Program-made: the position numbers and the translations under genes
Assembly: GCA_030522415.1 (NCBI GenBank)
Contig: CM060124.1
Location: 28,058,954 to 28,122,953, forward strand
Origin: Channallabes apus
Taxonomy: Eukaryota > Chordata > Actinopteri > Siluriformes > Clariidae
Length of the DNA stretch: 64,000 bases
Direction: 5' to 3'
Shown here: positions 54,885-64,000 of the stretch, one piece after another
Layout of the letters: the number at the start of each line of letters is the position of its first letter
Numbering within the stretch: the stretch's first letter is position 1
Notes under the pieces: model-generated
Database searches by the model: none
What the model was told of the DNA's origin: nothing
What the model saw: the letters and a program-made list of their open reading frames with translations, nothing else

Positions 54885-57323
54885 TGGTCTTTTATCTGCA
54901 GGCTCAGTGGGGTCTTGTTCTGACCTGTTTGTCCAATGCATAGATTGGAATGGGATCTGGTGAGTTTGTAGGCTGACTCAGTGGAATTGGGCTCTTCTGC
55001 TCTTCATGCTTATTTGAATTTTCTCAATTGGATGTTCTGTCAGGGCCAGCCATAGCTCTTCTGTGTGATTAGATTGCCCTGAGAACAATATTGAGCCTTG
55101 GGTCCCCACAATTCTGTTATTATGGTATATAGCATTATGGTTGCTGGTATATTAATAATAATCAATGGTATTGTGTTAGTGTTATGTCTGGTCAAAGTAA
55201 AAATCATTATATATGATCAAGAGGTTAAAGGTGACTGGGATTCAAATGAACTAATGCCATTTGTGTCACATTAGCTCATAAATAGCTTGGCCAAGATTAA
55301 TTTATAATTAAGGGTTGCTTTGGAATAAACTACATTTCCTGACTTTTACATCACCGACATGTGGAAAGTGCAAAAACATAATGAACAATTGATCCAAGGC
55401 AGAATGTAAGGAAGTGATATGCTGTTCTAATTAAAATCTAGGCATGTATACAATGCCTGTGTGCGCGCAGCAATAACCTGAAGTAATTGAAACGCAGGAA
55501 GATATAAATTCATGTGGTGCCATTACTTTTCTCTGTGCCTAGGTAATGCACTCTGAAGGTAGGAGAATATGTTTTATCATTACTCATATAGAATGTCCCA
55601 TTAAAAATGTACAAAATACAGATAATGATGAGATAATTAATGAACATAGCTACTTACTTAAAAAAAAACTGTCAGCTCTAATCTTTCTTAGCATCAAGGA
55701 TATGTTAAATATACTGACATGAACCTGCTGTTATTGAATGCTAACACTAAATGCTTAGTGAGATGGCTTCTCATGATGTCCCACTAGAGCATGGCATCCA
55801 CAAGGCAAGGGAAAATGCTCTGATCCCCATATACACACCAGCTCGGGATCTCTGATGGAAGGAAAAGATACTCACACATGGTATTTGTTTGTTGAGCGAT
55901 GTGGGTGTTTTTAAATCCATGCAGGCATTGTAATCTTAAGCTTTGTTTAATCCATAACACCTGTTACTCTAATGGCTGTTTTAATAAATATGTAGGTACC
56001 ATATTTCAATAAGCTAAATGTTAAAATACCAGTTATTTAGCAACACAGACATATACACTCATATACTCATAGATTCTTTTGTTGTTGTTGCTTTTTCCTA
56101 ATATTTCAAATTTCAAAGATTTCTGAAGCACCTTTAACAAAGTAAAAATCATGAACCATTTAACCATTTAAATGAGACGCGTTGACCACTTAGAAATAAA
56201 TTAAGGATGAAAGATGTCCTCTGCAAAATTAAAGTGTTTACAGAAAAAAGCAACAAAAGAAATATAAATAAAAACACTCTAAAAGTTCTTTCATTAACAA
56301 GAAAATGTCACCATTTACCATATTTACCAGCTATGGTTTCTGAGTTAACAAATAACTGATTGTTTAGAAAGATGATCCAATGTATGTACATGTGTCTGCA
56401 CATGTGTGTGAAAGAGCCACCCGTCTTCCTACAGCCTCCCAACCTGCAACTGTGTTTCTGGCCTCTGAATTCATTACAGCCACTCTAATCCTATTCTATC
56501 ATAATGAATCAGAATGAAAAATAGCATGTGTTCAACAAGTATGGGATTTTTCATAACTCCAATGATCTTATAGGCAATGAAGACATGAGATGAGGAGTCT
56601 GAGCTATAGAGGGGTCAGTGCAATTACAAAGCCAAGAATCTCTGTTAGAATTCTTTTATGATTTTGTTCCTGAAAGGAGCAATTTAAAAAATAATTTGCG
56701 GAGACAACATTCAGCACTCATTGCAGCGGTGTTCATGTATAAGTAGTCCCTTGGCTATTTACTTGTGAGTCAGGAGAACAGAGTTTAAAAAATAATAATA
56801 ATAGAAGTAAATAAATAAATAAAGTATGTGTGAGATTGCTCATCCTAGACTGATTGAATTTGAAGGCCCTCTTGTCAGTTTGTGCCCCATCTCTAAATTG
56901 CTCAGTAATTGATGGATGTTTATTTCTCTGCCACCTGAACAGTTTCCCAATCAACTTAAACTAAAATGTGTGAATTTCATGACAGGTAAATGGAAATGTT
57001 TATCAAAGCCACAGCAAGGACCATAAAGGACATCCCTCACTGCCTGCAACTGCATGGACTAAACCAACTAATACAAGATCTAATGGGTACTACTGTATTG
57101 CACCCATAACCTAACTCAAGCTCTGTATGGCATCCACAACCTAACCCCAGCTACTGCATTGGACCTAGTGTCCTACAATTCTACCCCAACTGAAAAACAT
57201 CATAACATCACATCTGAGGTGGGCTTCAAGAGATTTATGTCATTTGGCAGACGCTATTATTTATATCAACTTACGTTTAATTTCATTTTACATATTTTTC
57301 ATAGTCCGATATTTCTTTCTAAG
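54885..57323. other. Unassigned noncoding stretch
   Basis: AT-rich; AAT and AAAT runs near 56790-56822. No gene or element is recognised. Confidence 0.5.
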
Positions 57324-57336
57324 ACATTTGAACATG

Positions 57337-57681
57337 GGTGGCACGGCACGGTGGTGTAGTGGTTAGCACTGTCGCCTTGCACCTCCAGGGTCCGGGTTCG
57401 ATTCCCGGCCAGGCTCGATTCCCATCTCTGTGTGCATGGAGTTTGCATGTTCTCCCCGTGCTTGGTGGGTTTCCTCCGGGTACTCCGGTTTCCTCCCACA
57501 GTCCAAAGATATGCAGGTTAGGCTAATTGGCATTCCCAAATTGACCATAATGTGTGTGTGCTCTGCGATGGATTGGCACGCTGTCCAGGGCGTACCCTGC
57601 CTCATGCCCTGAGTCTCCTGGGATAGGCTCCAGGTCCCCATGACCCTAAATACAGGATAAAGCAGTATAGAAGATGAACGA
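57337..57681 (+). mobile_element. Complete tRNA-derived SINE (345 bp) with a 13-bp target duplication
   Basis: The head GTGGTGTAGTGGTTAGCAC and GGGTCCGGGTTCGATTCCCG carry pol III A and B boxes. The body has GTTTGCATGTTCTCCCCGTG and GGTTTCCTCCCACAGTCCAA, and the tail is GGATAAAGCAGTATAGAAGA. The flanks ACATTTGAACATG at 57324-57336 and 57682-57694 are a perfect 13-bp direct repeat, proof of insertion by retroposition. Fragments of the same family lie at 20550, 53690 and 59715. Confidence 0.92.
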
Positions 57682-57859
57682 ACATTTGAACATGCAGTAT
57701 ATAATCAGTTGTTGGATTGGCCTTTTAGAACTAGTCTTGTCATCCCACCTCATTGTCATTGCAACAGCCCTTTGAAGACTTATAAGCAATAGAAATTAGT
57801 GCACTTAGAATAAATCATATCAAGTGACAGGGAAGAAACCTTCCACAATTGTCCCACAA

Positions 57860-58340
57860 AGCTCCATACTAGATGTGTGGTATGCTGATGATGGGGCTAA
57901 GACCTCAGTATGCTGATGATGCACAACTCATCCTCTTTTTTTTGAAAGACTCATGTTTCTGTAAAGATATAGTGTTAATCTGTTTTGTCTCAGCTAGTCA
58001 GCTATTTAGATGTCTGAGTTAGCGGGTTAGTTTTTGTTCATTTATGTTGTTTGTATGTAGCACTTTGGTCTTGGAGGAAAGCTGTTTCAGACTTGACTTG
58101 ACTTGGGATTTCAGTTTATCTGGTAGACATAGCAACAAGACTAAGCTGCTGCACTTCTCTGAACAATTCTCAGATCACACAATCTGGGAATGTATGCAGC
58201 CTTGGGGAAATCCTGGACAATCAACTATCCATCTTTCCCCACATTCTCCAACCTGACTGGACTACTGCAATTCACTCCTGGATGGTCTTCCCCTTGTGCC
58301 ATAATGCCCATACAATGGATCCAGACTGCAGCTGTAGGAC
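57860..58340 (+). pseudogene. Heavily decayed L2-like LINE reverse transcriptase relic
   Basis: In shifting frames, YADDAQLIL at about 57912-57938 marks the RT palm. LGEILDNQLS lies near 58201-58230, and LDYCNSLLDGLPLVP at about 58257-58302 matches the LDYCNSLLAGLP motif of L2 LINEs. Stops and frameshifts separate the blocks and much of the intervening sequence is deleted. Confidence 0.65.
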
Positions 58341-59714
58341 CTGTATTTCCTATGAACACTTCCATACAGATGTATAGGATCTGTATTTCCTATGAAGGCA
58401 AACCATCACTTTGTTGTCTTAAGTCACTTCCTGTAGATGCCGGCATATTTGAGATACAAAATACAAGTCACTCTAGACAAATATGTCTCCTAATTGCTGT
58501 TAATGTAAAAGTACTACAATTAAAACCCAAACCTGACTGATATACTGCAGTATATACATATAATAACATTCTATTACAGACATAGGCTAGATTATACATT
58601 TTTAAGCTTGTGAAATTTCTTAAGAAATGTATATAACTGATCCAAACAGGTTTAATTGACGTAATAATGGTAAACATTAGCAAATCTAGTTACTTAAGGT
58701 TTGGAATAGTACTCTATTAAAATTCAGGACTAACGCTTCAGATATTCATAAGTTATTAGCATATCAGTCAAGGCTGTATGTAGGAGGATCTGACTATGAC
58801 TGAATTTTTAAATGGCAGCACTTTTGGGTCTAACGAAGTGGGTGGAAAACTCCACATCACAGCATTTTTTTTTTTCAAAAAAGACAGAAAAACTGCTTTC
58901 CCAGACATCATCAATAGGCAATATTAAACATAAGATAAAACATAATTAAGCTTTACTGTTTTATTTAATATACATATATATCACTACAATGAGTTAACTT
59001 GCAGAATAAACCAGAAGTCCAGAATTCCAGAATAAACCAATCCACAATCACTCAGAAGGAAGCATGTGCATAAAGGCTTTATTGACAAATAAAGAAAGAC
59101 CGTCAAAAAAGTGGAAAAAAGTTCATTTGCAAGACACTTTCCTATAAGAGAAAGGCTTACCATAAAGTGTTAGTATTCTGGAGATTGCTGCCTCTGATGG
59201 TGGGAAGGGGTAGAGTACTGTACAGAGCCTGTGACCAACAGACTATAGTAAATTCCCTGCAGTAAAGACCAGAAGTGAACTGAATATAGACGTGAGTATT
59301 CCTATCTGTATTCAGTCCATGTATTCAAATGTAATATATTTTTCATGATTAGGGAATTCTGATTGAGTCATGAAGGAACTGCAGTGCTGCAGATGGACTT
59401 AAATCATGCAGAAACATTTCCACACCCTCATACACTTGTTGAACAATCTAATATTTAATAATATGATTAAAATCTTAAATATATGATATTCAAGTTAGTA
59501 TAAATCCACATAGATTCGTTGAACAACAATTCTGGAAACAATAAATTAATAGTGACTGACATTTCAAACATAACATGGCCACATGTTTTGTTTATTTTTG
59601 TGCCAATAGCTGGAACAGGCCCTAAAGATTCCACACTCATTTCATAGCACTCTGGCTAGCTGGACAGATTTATTTGGATTTGTATATTTGTATAATCTTT
59701 TTATTAAATGGGCA
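58341..59714. other. Unassigned noncoding stretch
   Basis: No recognisable gene or repeat. Confidence 0.5.
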
Positions 59715-59838
59715 TCTCACTCACTCACTTACTTACTCATCGTCTATACCGCTTTATACTGTATTGAGTGGGGACCTGGATCCTATCCCAGGAGGCCGGC
59801 TACATCCTGGACAGGGTGCCAATCCATCGCTGGGCTAA
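59715..59838 (-). repeat. SINE tail fragment (same family as 57337)
   Basis: The minus strand reads GCGATGGATTGGCACCCTGT, CCTGGGATAGGATCCAGGTC and GTATAAAGCGGTATAGACGA, the tail third of the 57337 SINE. Confidence 0.78.
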
Positions 59839-62469
59839 ATGGGCATCTGTTCTTATTATTTATCTTCATATTCAGGACACATTTTCCAATTTTTTGACAA
59901 AAGTTGTATTCCTGAAAAGCACTGTTTGGCATGTCTGCTGATGATGTTGCTAACACTCACTTAGAAACCATTACAAACTATCCAGCAAACAGAGACGATT
60001 TCATGGATCTTGAGAGGAGCTTTGTGATGTTCACATCACGTTTGGTCCCATGCCAACATTCTCTGTGCAACGTTTTTGGGACCTTGCTTATATGTGCTAA
60101 AGGTCCAGGTTTTGTTCGACTGTAATATTCCAAATCGCTCCCACAGAAAACATTAATTCTGTAACATTGTGATGACATCCTGGGAATGCCATAGTATAGG
60201 TTTTCACAGAATGGGTAAATGTGAGGAAAAATAGATATACAAAAATAATATGAGGAGGAGCTATTGCTATATATTTTTTCCTACAAATGACCCCTGAAAG
60301 TCATTGTGTAAGAGACCTTTTGGGAATGTTCTGGCCACCATTGTTTGTGTTTGTAGGAAGTGGAATTTTATGTGGCACACAGATTGGACTAGAACTAGCT
60401 GTTGCATAAATTCTACTTCATATGTGCAGTAATTCTGAAAACCCAACACTGAAACCACTTTTTCGAACAACATTTGTTGAATCATCCCGTTTTCCATCAC
60501 AGACAATTATTTTTTCTTTGAAAAACAAAAATAATAATACTTTAAAAAGCAACGTGACAGTGCAGAACCTTCCCATCTGGCACCTTCATCAATAATGTAA
60601 ACATTCACTTCATTCGGTCCCAGTGTCATTAACACAGACGGAGAACATGCAGGCATGGCAAAATGATAAATATATTAACAAGCCCACAGGGCAAGTCAAA
60701 GCTCTAGAGTGGTGTCCAGTTCTATGTTTTCATCTCTCAAAAACTGACTACATGAAAAACTGGTTGTAGCTATACTGTATAGCGATCTACTTGTGCATTA
60801 CAAACCTCAGGGGAAAAAAGTACAGCGATTAAACTCTTCAGAAGGTAGCAAGTCAATGGCAAGCATTTGTACTCTGAGTTAACAGTTATTATTCTGATGA
60901 GTACCTCTATATTTGACCTTGAAGTGACTGTTTGTAAGGTTCCGTGTGACAGTATATGACAGCTTTATGAGGACGAGTAGTATGTGCTACAGCATGAGCT
61001 ACAGCATTGCAGCTGCAGTAATGCAAAAAAAGTAATGCAGCTGCACTACAAGCTTGTTAAATAAGAAACATACATACTACTTTCATTTTTGTGAGTTTTC
61101 CTTTTCCACTTGTTGAGCATGTCTAGTGAGCAAGTGAATAAAATATAATGGGCCTCACATGAAATCTGCTTGTCCTTGGTGTCAGGGCTACTTATTTATT
61201 GTCCAGGATTGACATGTTTGCATCTGTCACACTGACGGCTGATAGCACTCCAGCACGCACCTATATTCCAGAACTGACAACCAGCACCCGCTTGAGTTAC
61301 TTTACTTGATGGTCCTCACTGTCAGTCATATCACTGCTGGTGTTTACACACAGTGCTAGAACTCATCATTATATCCTATAACGTAGATGGCACTGAGTAA
61401 GTTGTAGAGGTGAATCTTGTAGTAGCTGTCACATGGAACAGATTTATAAATTATATGTTGTAGATCTTCAGCTTACATCACTGTGTTCAGCTCTGACCAT
61501 ATTTTTCTAAAGCTCACAGAAAATGTGAAGAAACTCAGCGACAGACTTTATTGTGTCAATGCATCTGAAGTCATGACTAAAGCTACATACTGTATGCCAA
61601 TTCTCTCTCTAACCTTAGACATTGGTATATTTTAATAATATTAAGTAGGCTTGTATAAAACTGAAACACTCACCTATGACATTAAATGGCCTTTGCTTTG
61701 GACCAGTGATTTAGCACCAGAATAAGGACTAACAGAATGTTACCTCCTACCCCTGTCTGCATCCAATAATGAATGCAGGGACACATGCCAGTCTATTGGA
61801 ATGCACCATGCTCACACACACACTACAGAATTTACATCTAGGGGCAAGTAAAAGCAGTCAATCAGCTAGAAACTAGACAATCCAAAGAAATCCCAATTGG
61901 ACAAATGCCAAAGTACATGCAAAACTGACTGAAACTTAGTGGTCAAACCTAAGACAGTAAACTTGCTAAGTGGCAACACTGCCTGCTGTTGCACCCTGCT
62001 GTCTTTATGATCTCCAGCCCTAATTACACATTTTTCAGGTTTACTCATTTATTCTGGTGCAAATCATAATGGCTAAGAAGGTCAGCTTAGAATTCCCACA
62101 GATTATAGCTTCACCCAGGATCTCTCTTGATGGCAAGGCATACCTGAGAATGTCTTCAGAGGGCCTGCTTCAAAGTCTTCATTGCATGGCATAAATTGAC
62201 TAATGCAGCTTCACCATCAGTTGTCCAGAGGAAATCCTTGACCACCTTAATTTCTGCCCTTCAGTTTATGAGACCAGTGGGTCTAATCCAGGGATTTCTC
62301 ACATTGTCAACCCTATCAAATAGAATTAGCCTGCCACCATTGCAAGACAACTTCTGGCCTCATGAATGGGTATCTCTATTTTATGCAGACTACTCTGTAC
62401 AATTTTACACCTTTAATTGGGTCATGGAGATCTTTTTTTTTATTGATTTTAAACAAGAAGCATGACTTT
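59839..62469. other. Unassigned noncoding stretch
   Basis: AT-rich; several 60-90 codon frames without motifs (for example 62196-62465). Nothing else is recognised. Confidence 0.5.
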
Positions 62470-62703
62470 TTTTTAAATGTCAGAGCATCTCCAAACCATC
62501 AGGTCTTGTGGGAGGTCCCTGGTATGCAGTAGTAAGTCACTACAAAACATGGTCCAAAGAAAGACAAACGGTAAACCACTGACATGGTCATGGGTATCCA
62601 CATGCATAGAGAGCAAAGGCCAGCCTATTAGTTCTGATTCCACAGAAGAGTAACTGTTGCTAATGCAATAAAATTCAATGCAGGACATGACAGAAAGGTG
62701 TCA
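62470..62703 (+). pseudogene. Tc1-like transposase relic (second Tc1 family), N-terminal part
   Basis: The plus strand spells GCATCTCCAAACCATCAGGT, GGTCCAAAGAAAGACAAACG and GACAGAAAGGTGTCA. The translation includes GLVGGPWYAVVSHYKTWSKE. This is the helix-turn-helix region of a common fish Tc1-like transposase (..Y.KWSKEGQPVN..). Several stops are present. The homology ends abruptly at about 62703 where the DIRS-type inverted repeat begins. Confidence 0.6.
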
Positions 62704-62704
62704 A

Positions 62705-63033
62705 AACGTCTCGGGTTACATTTCTGTAACCCTGTTCCCTGAAAGGCGGGAACGAGATGCTGCGTGAAAACGCTATGGGAACCAGTTTGTCGCGTTGCCG
62801 GTCGTTGAAGCATGCTGTGAAAACACGCCAAAGTTTTTGGCTATATATAACCTCGACAGGTGACGTCATCTGATTAGATGTAGGTGGAGGTTATAAAAAC
62901 AGGTGAGCCGGCAACGACCTCAGATTAATTTGTCTGAACAGCCGTCCGGTCACGTGGTAGTGCGGCATTGCGACGCAGCATCTCGTTCCCGCCTTTCAGG
63001 GAACAGGGTTACAGAAATGTAACCCGAGACGTT
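62705..63033. repeat. Perfect 61-nt inverted repeat of a DIRS-type terminus
   Basis: 62705-62765 is the exact reverse complement of 62973-63033, with a 207-nt spacer. Each arm contains two smaller hairpins, GTTACATTTCTGTAAC and GTTCCCTGAAAGGCGGGAAC. The spacer is collinear with the leader of the DIRS-like element at 50305-50030 (GAAAACGCTATGGGAA, GCCGGTCGTTGAAGCATG, TATATATAACCTCG). It therefore looks like a DIRS left terminus joined to an inverted copy of the outer end. Confidence 0.85.
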
Positions 63034-63282
63034 CCCTAGCAAGGCTACACTCGATTCTGCGTGAAAACGCTATGGGAACGAGAATACCAACGCCGCCGCA
63101 CTACAGGTGTCTGGACCCCAAGGTTGTGTAGCATGTGCGCACAAAGCCAAGAAGGTCTCAGAGCTATGCCTGGGCAGCTAACTCGGGGGCAGTGAGCCCG
63201 GAGTAGCATGAACATCCAGATTTATAAATGTAAGAAATGTGTGCGGGGAGGAACCAACCCTTCGCGCCACACAATTACTGCA
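63034..63282. other. Repeat of the DIRS terminal motif and adjoining unique sequence
   Basis: GTTCCCTAGCAAGGCTACAC and GATTCTGCGTGAAAACGCTA repeat the start of the DIRS leader a second time, directly after the inverted repeat. The remaining sequence to 63282 is GC-richer and not recognised. Confidence 0.55.
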
Positions 63283-64000
63283 GGGGATACCTCCTGCTGG
63301 TGAGACTGGGATGATACCCTGGTTGGGTGGGCCCTGCTTCCCAGAGGCGAAGTGAACCCACGCGCCTCATAGGAGAGGGCAATATGCGTCTCCCACCCAG
63401 TATAGTGGCGCTCTGACTCACGCCACTAGCTGATGCGGTGGACGTGAATCTGAAAAGCACATACTGGATAGTAAGTGAAGTTTCTCCTGCTCCGAAGCTG
63501 TAAAAGGCGGAGGACAGAAGGCTTCAACAATGCAGCTAAGAAAATCCTGAGGGTACTAGGGCACAAGCCCAAGGACAAGCTTTTACTGCAGAAGCTCCAG
63601 CACTGAAACATTTTGGCAGTGGACTGGGTCTACCTGCTTGGCACACACTTGTTGCAGGGGAATACCTCTTGCTAATCCAATAGCTGAGGCGATCCCCTGG
63701 TTGAATGAGCCCTGATTCCTAGAGGCGAAGTGAGCCCACGCGCCTCATAGGAGAGGGCAATAGCATCTCTCATCCAGAGCATGAAGAAGTTGCTCTGACC
63801 TACGCCACTAGCTGATGCGGTGGACGTAGATCTGAAGAGCACAAGCTGGAAACAGCAAGTGAAGTCTCTCCTGCTCCGAAGCTGTAAGCGCGGAGGACAG
63901 AAGGCTTCAAAAACAATAGGGTGCCTGTTGGGTTTATAGTTTAGCTTTTGGAAGATAGTTGAAAGAGGATGCAGTTACGCACGTCCTGAAAGTGCTAGGG
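63283..64000. repeat. Tandem repeat, about 370-440-bp unit, running off the window
   Basis: Unit 1 starts CTGCAGGGGATACCTCCTGC at about 63280 and unit 2 TTGCAGGGGAATACCTCTTGC at about 63653. Both contain GAGGCGAAGTGA.CCCACGCG, CCTCATAGGAGAGGGCAATA, CGCCACTAGCTGATGCGGTG and CTGCTCCGAAGCTGTAA..GCGGAGGACAGAAG. A further phrase (CCTGAGGGTACTAGGG at 63548-63563; CCTGAAAGTGCTAGGG at 63985-64000) shows the period is not constant. No coding frame. Probably the internal non-coding part of a DIRS-related element. Confidence 0.75.

Noticed and set aside
62196..62465. 89-codon plus-strand frame
   Set aside because: No recognisable domain, and it ends in a T-rich low-complexity run. It remains unassigned.
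63283..64000. CRISPR-like array
   Set aside because: Units of about 370-440 bp in a vertebrate-type genome are far too long and the spacing is irregular; this is a tandem repeat inside a retroelement.

Overview
This window reads as a piece of teleost fish genome that is almost entirely mobile-element sequence. I find no host protein-coding gene. The teleost call rests on the repeat families: Tc1-like transposons whose transposase has a Sleeping Beauty-sized DD34E layout, a Tf1/sushi-type chromovirus, a DIRS-like retrotransposon, L2, RTE and Rex1-like LINEs, a PIF/Harbinger-like element, and tRNA-headed SINEs. Base composition is AT-rich with intron-sized noncoding stretches and microsatellites, as expected of a vertebrate. 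I cannot fix the species; an ostariophysan such as a catfish is only a guess.

Layout. (1) 1-8897: an old RTE-like LINE split by two TA-flanked DNA elements (731-2707 and 2843-8307). The second holds an L2 LINE, which itself holds a complete Tc1-like transposon (4291-5901), a four-deep nest. (2) 9740-11191: the 3' end of a Rex1/L2-related LINE, then a degenerate solo LTR related to the young element at 23 kb. (3) 12-15 kb: an LTR-like repeat and a mariner remnant. (4) 15036-19802: a TA-flanked element with CAGTGGGAGCCAC ends. It carries a promoter-like block, splice-site-like signals, an internal duplication and a SINE. (5) 23426-28581: a complete Tf1/sushi-type LTR retrotransposon on the minus strand with identical LTRs, a 5-bp target duplication and open gag and pol. 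(6) 31-41.5 kb: L2, Tigger-like, Tc1 and SINE remnants, then a Harbinger-like element containing a small inverted-repeat element that contains an L2 copy. (7) 45.2-50.3 kb: a decayed DIRS-like element on the minus strand, interrupted by a second complete Tc1-like transposon (47264-48882). (8) 53.3-58.4 kb: an inverted-repeat element, SINEs and an L2 relic. (9) 62.5-64 kb: a Tc1 relic broken by a DIRS-type terminus with a perfect 61-nt inverted repeat, followed by a long tandem repeat.

The most informative unit is the sushi-type element. Three RNA-level devices can be read directly from its sequence. One is an 11-nt complementarity between the predicted transcript start and the bases just inside the 5' LTR, which suggests Tf1-type self-priming. 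The second is a GGGAAAC slippery site at the gag/pol overlap followed by a foldable pseudoknot. The third is extreme compaction: the gag start lies inside the primer-binding site and the pol stop lies inside the 3' LTR. With identical LTRs it looks like a very recent and possibly active insertion. The two Tc1-like copies also keep open transposases with all three catalytic acids. Everything else appears decayed or non-autonomous and would depend on enzymes supplied elsewhere.
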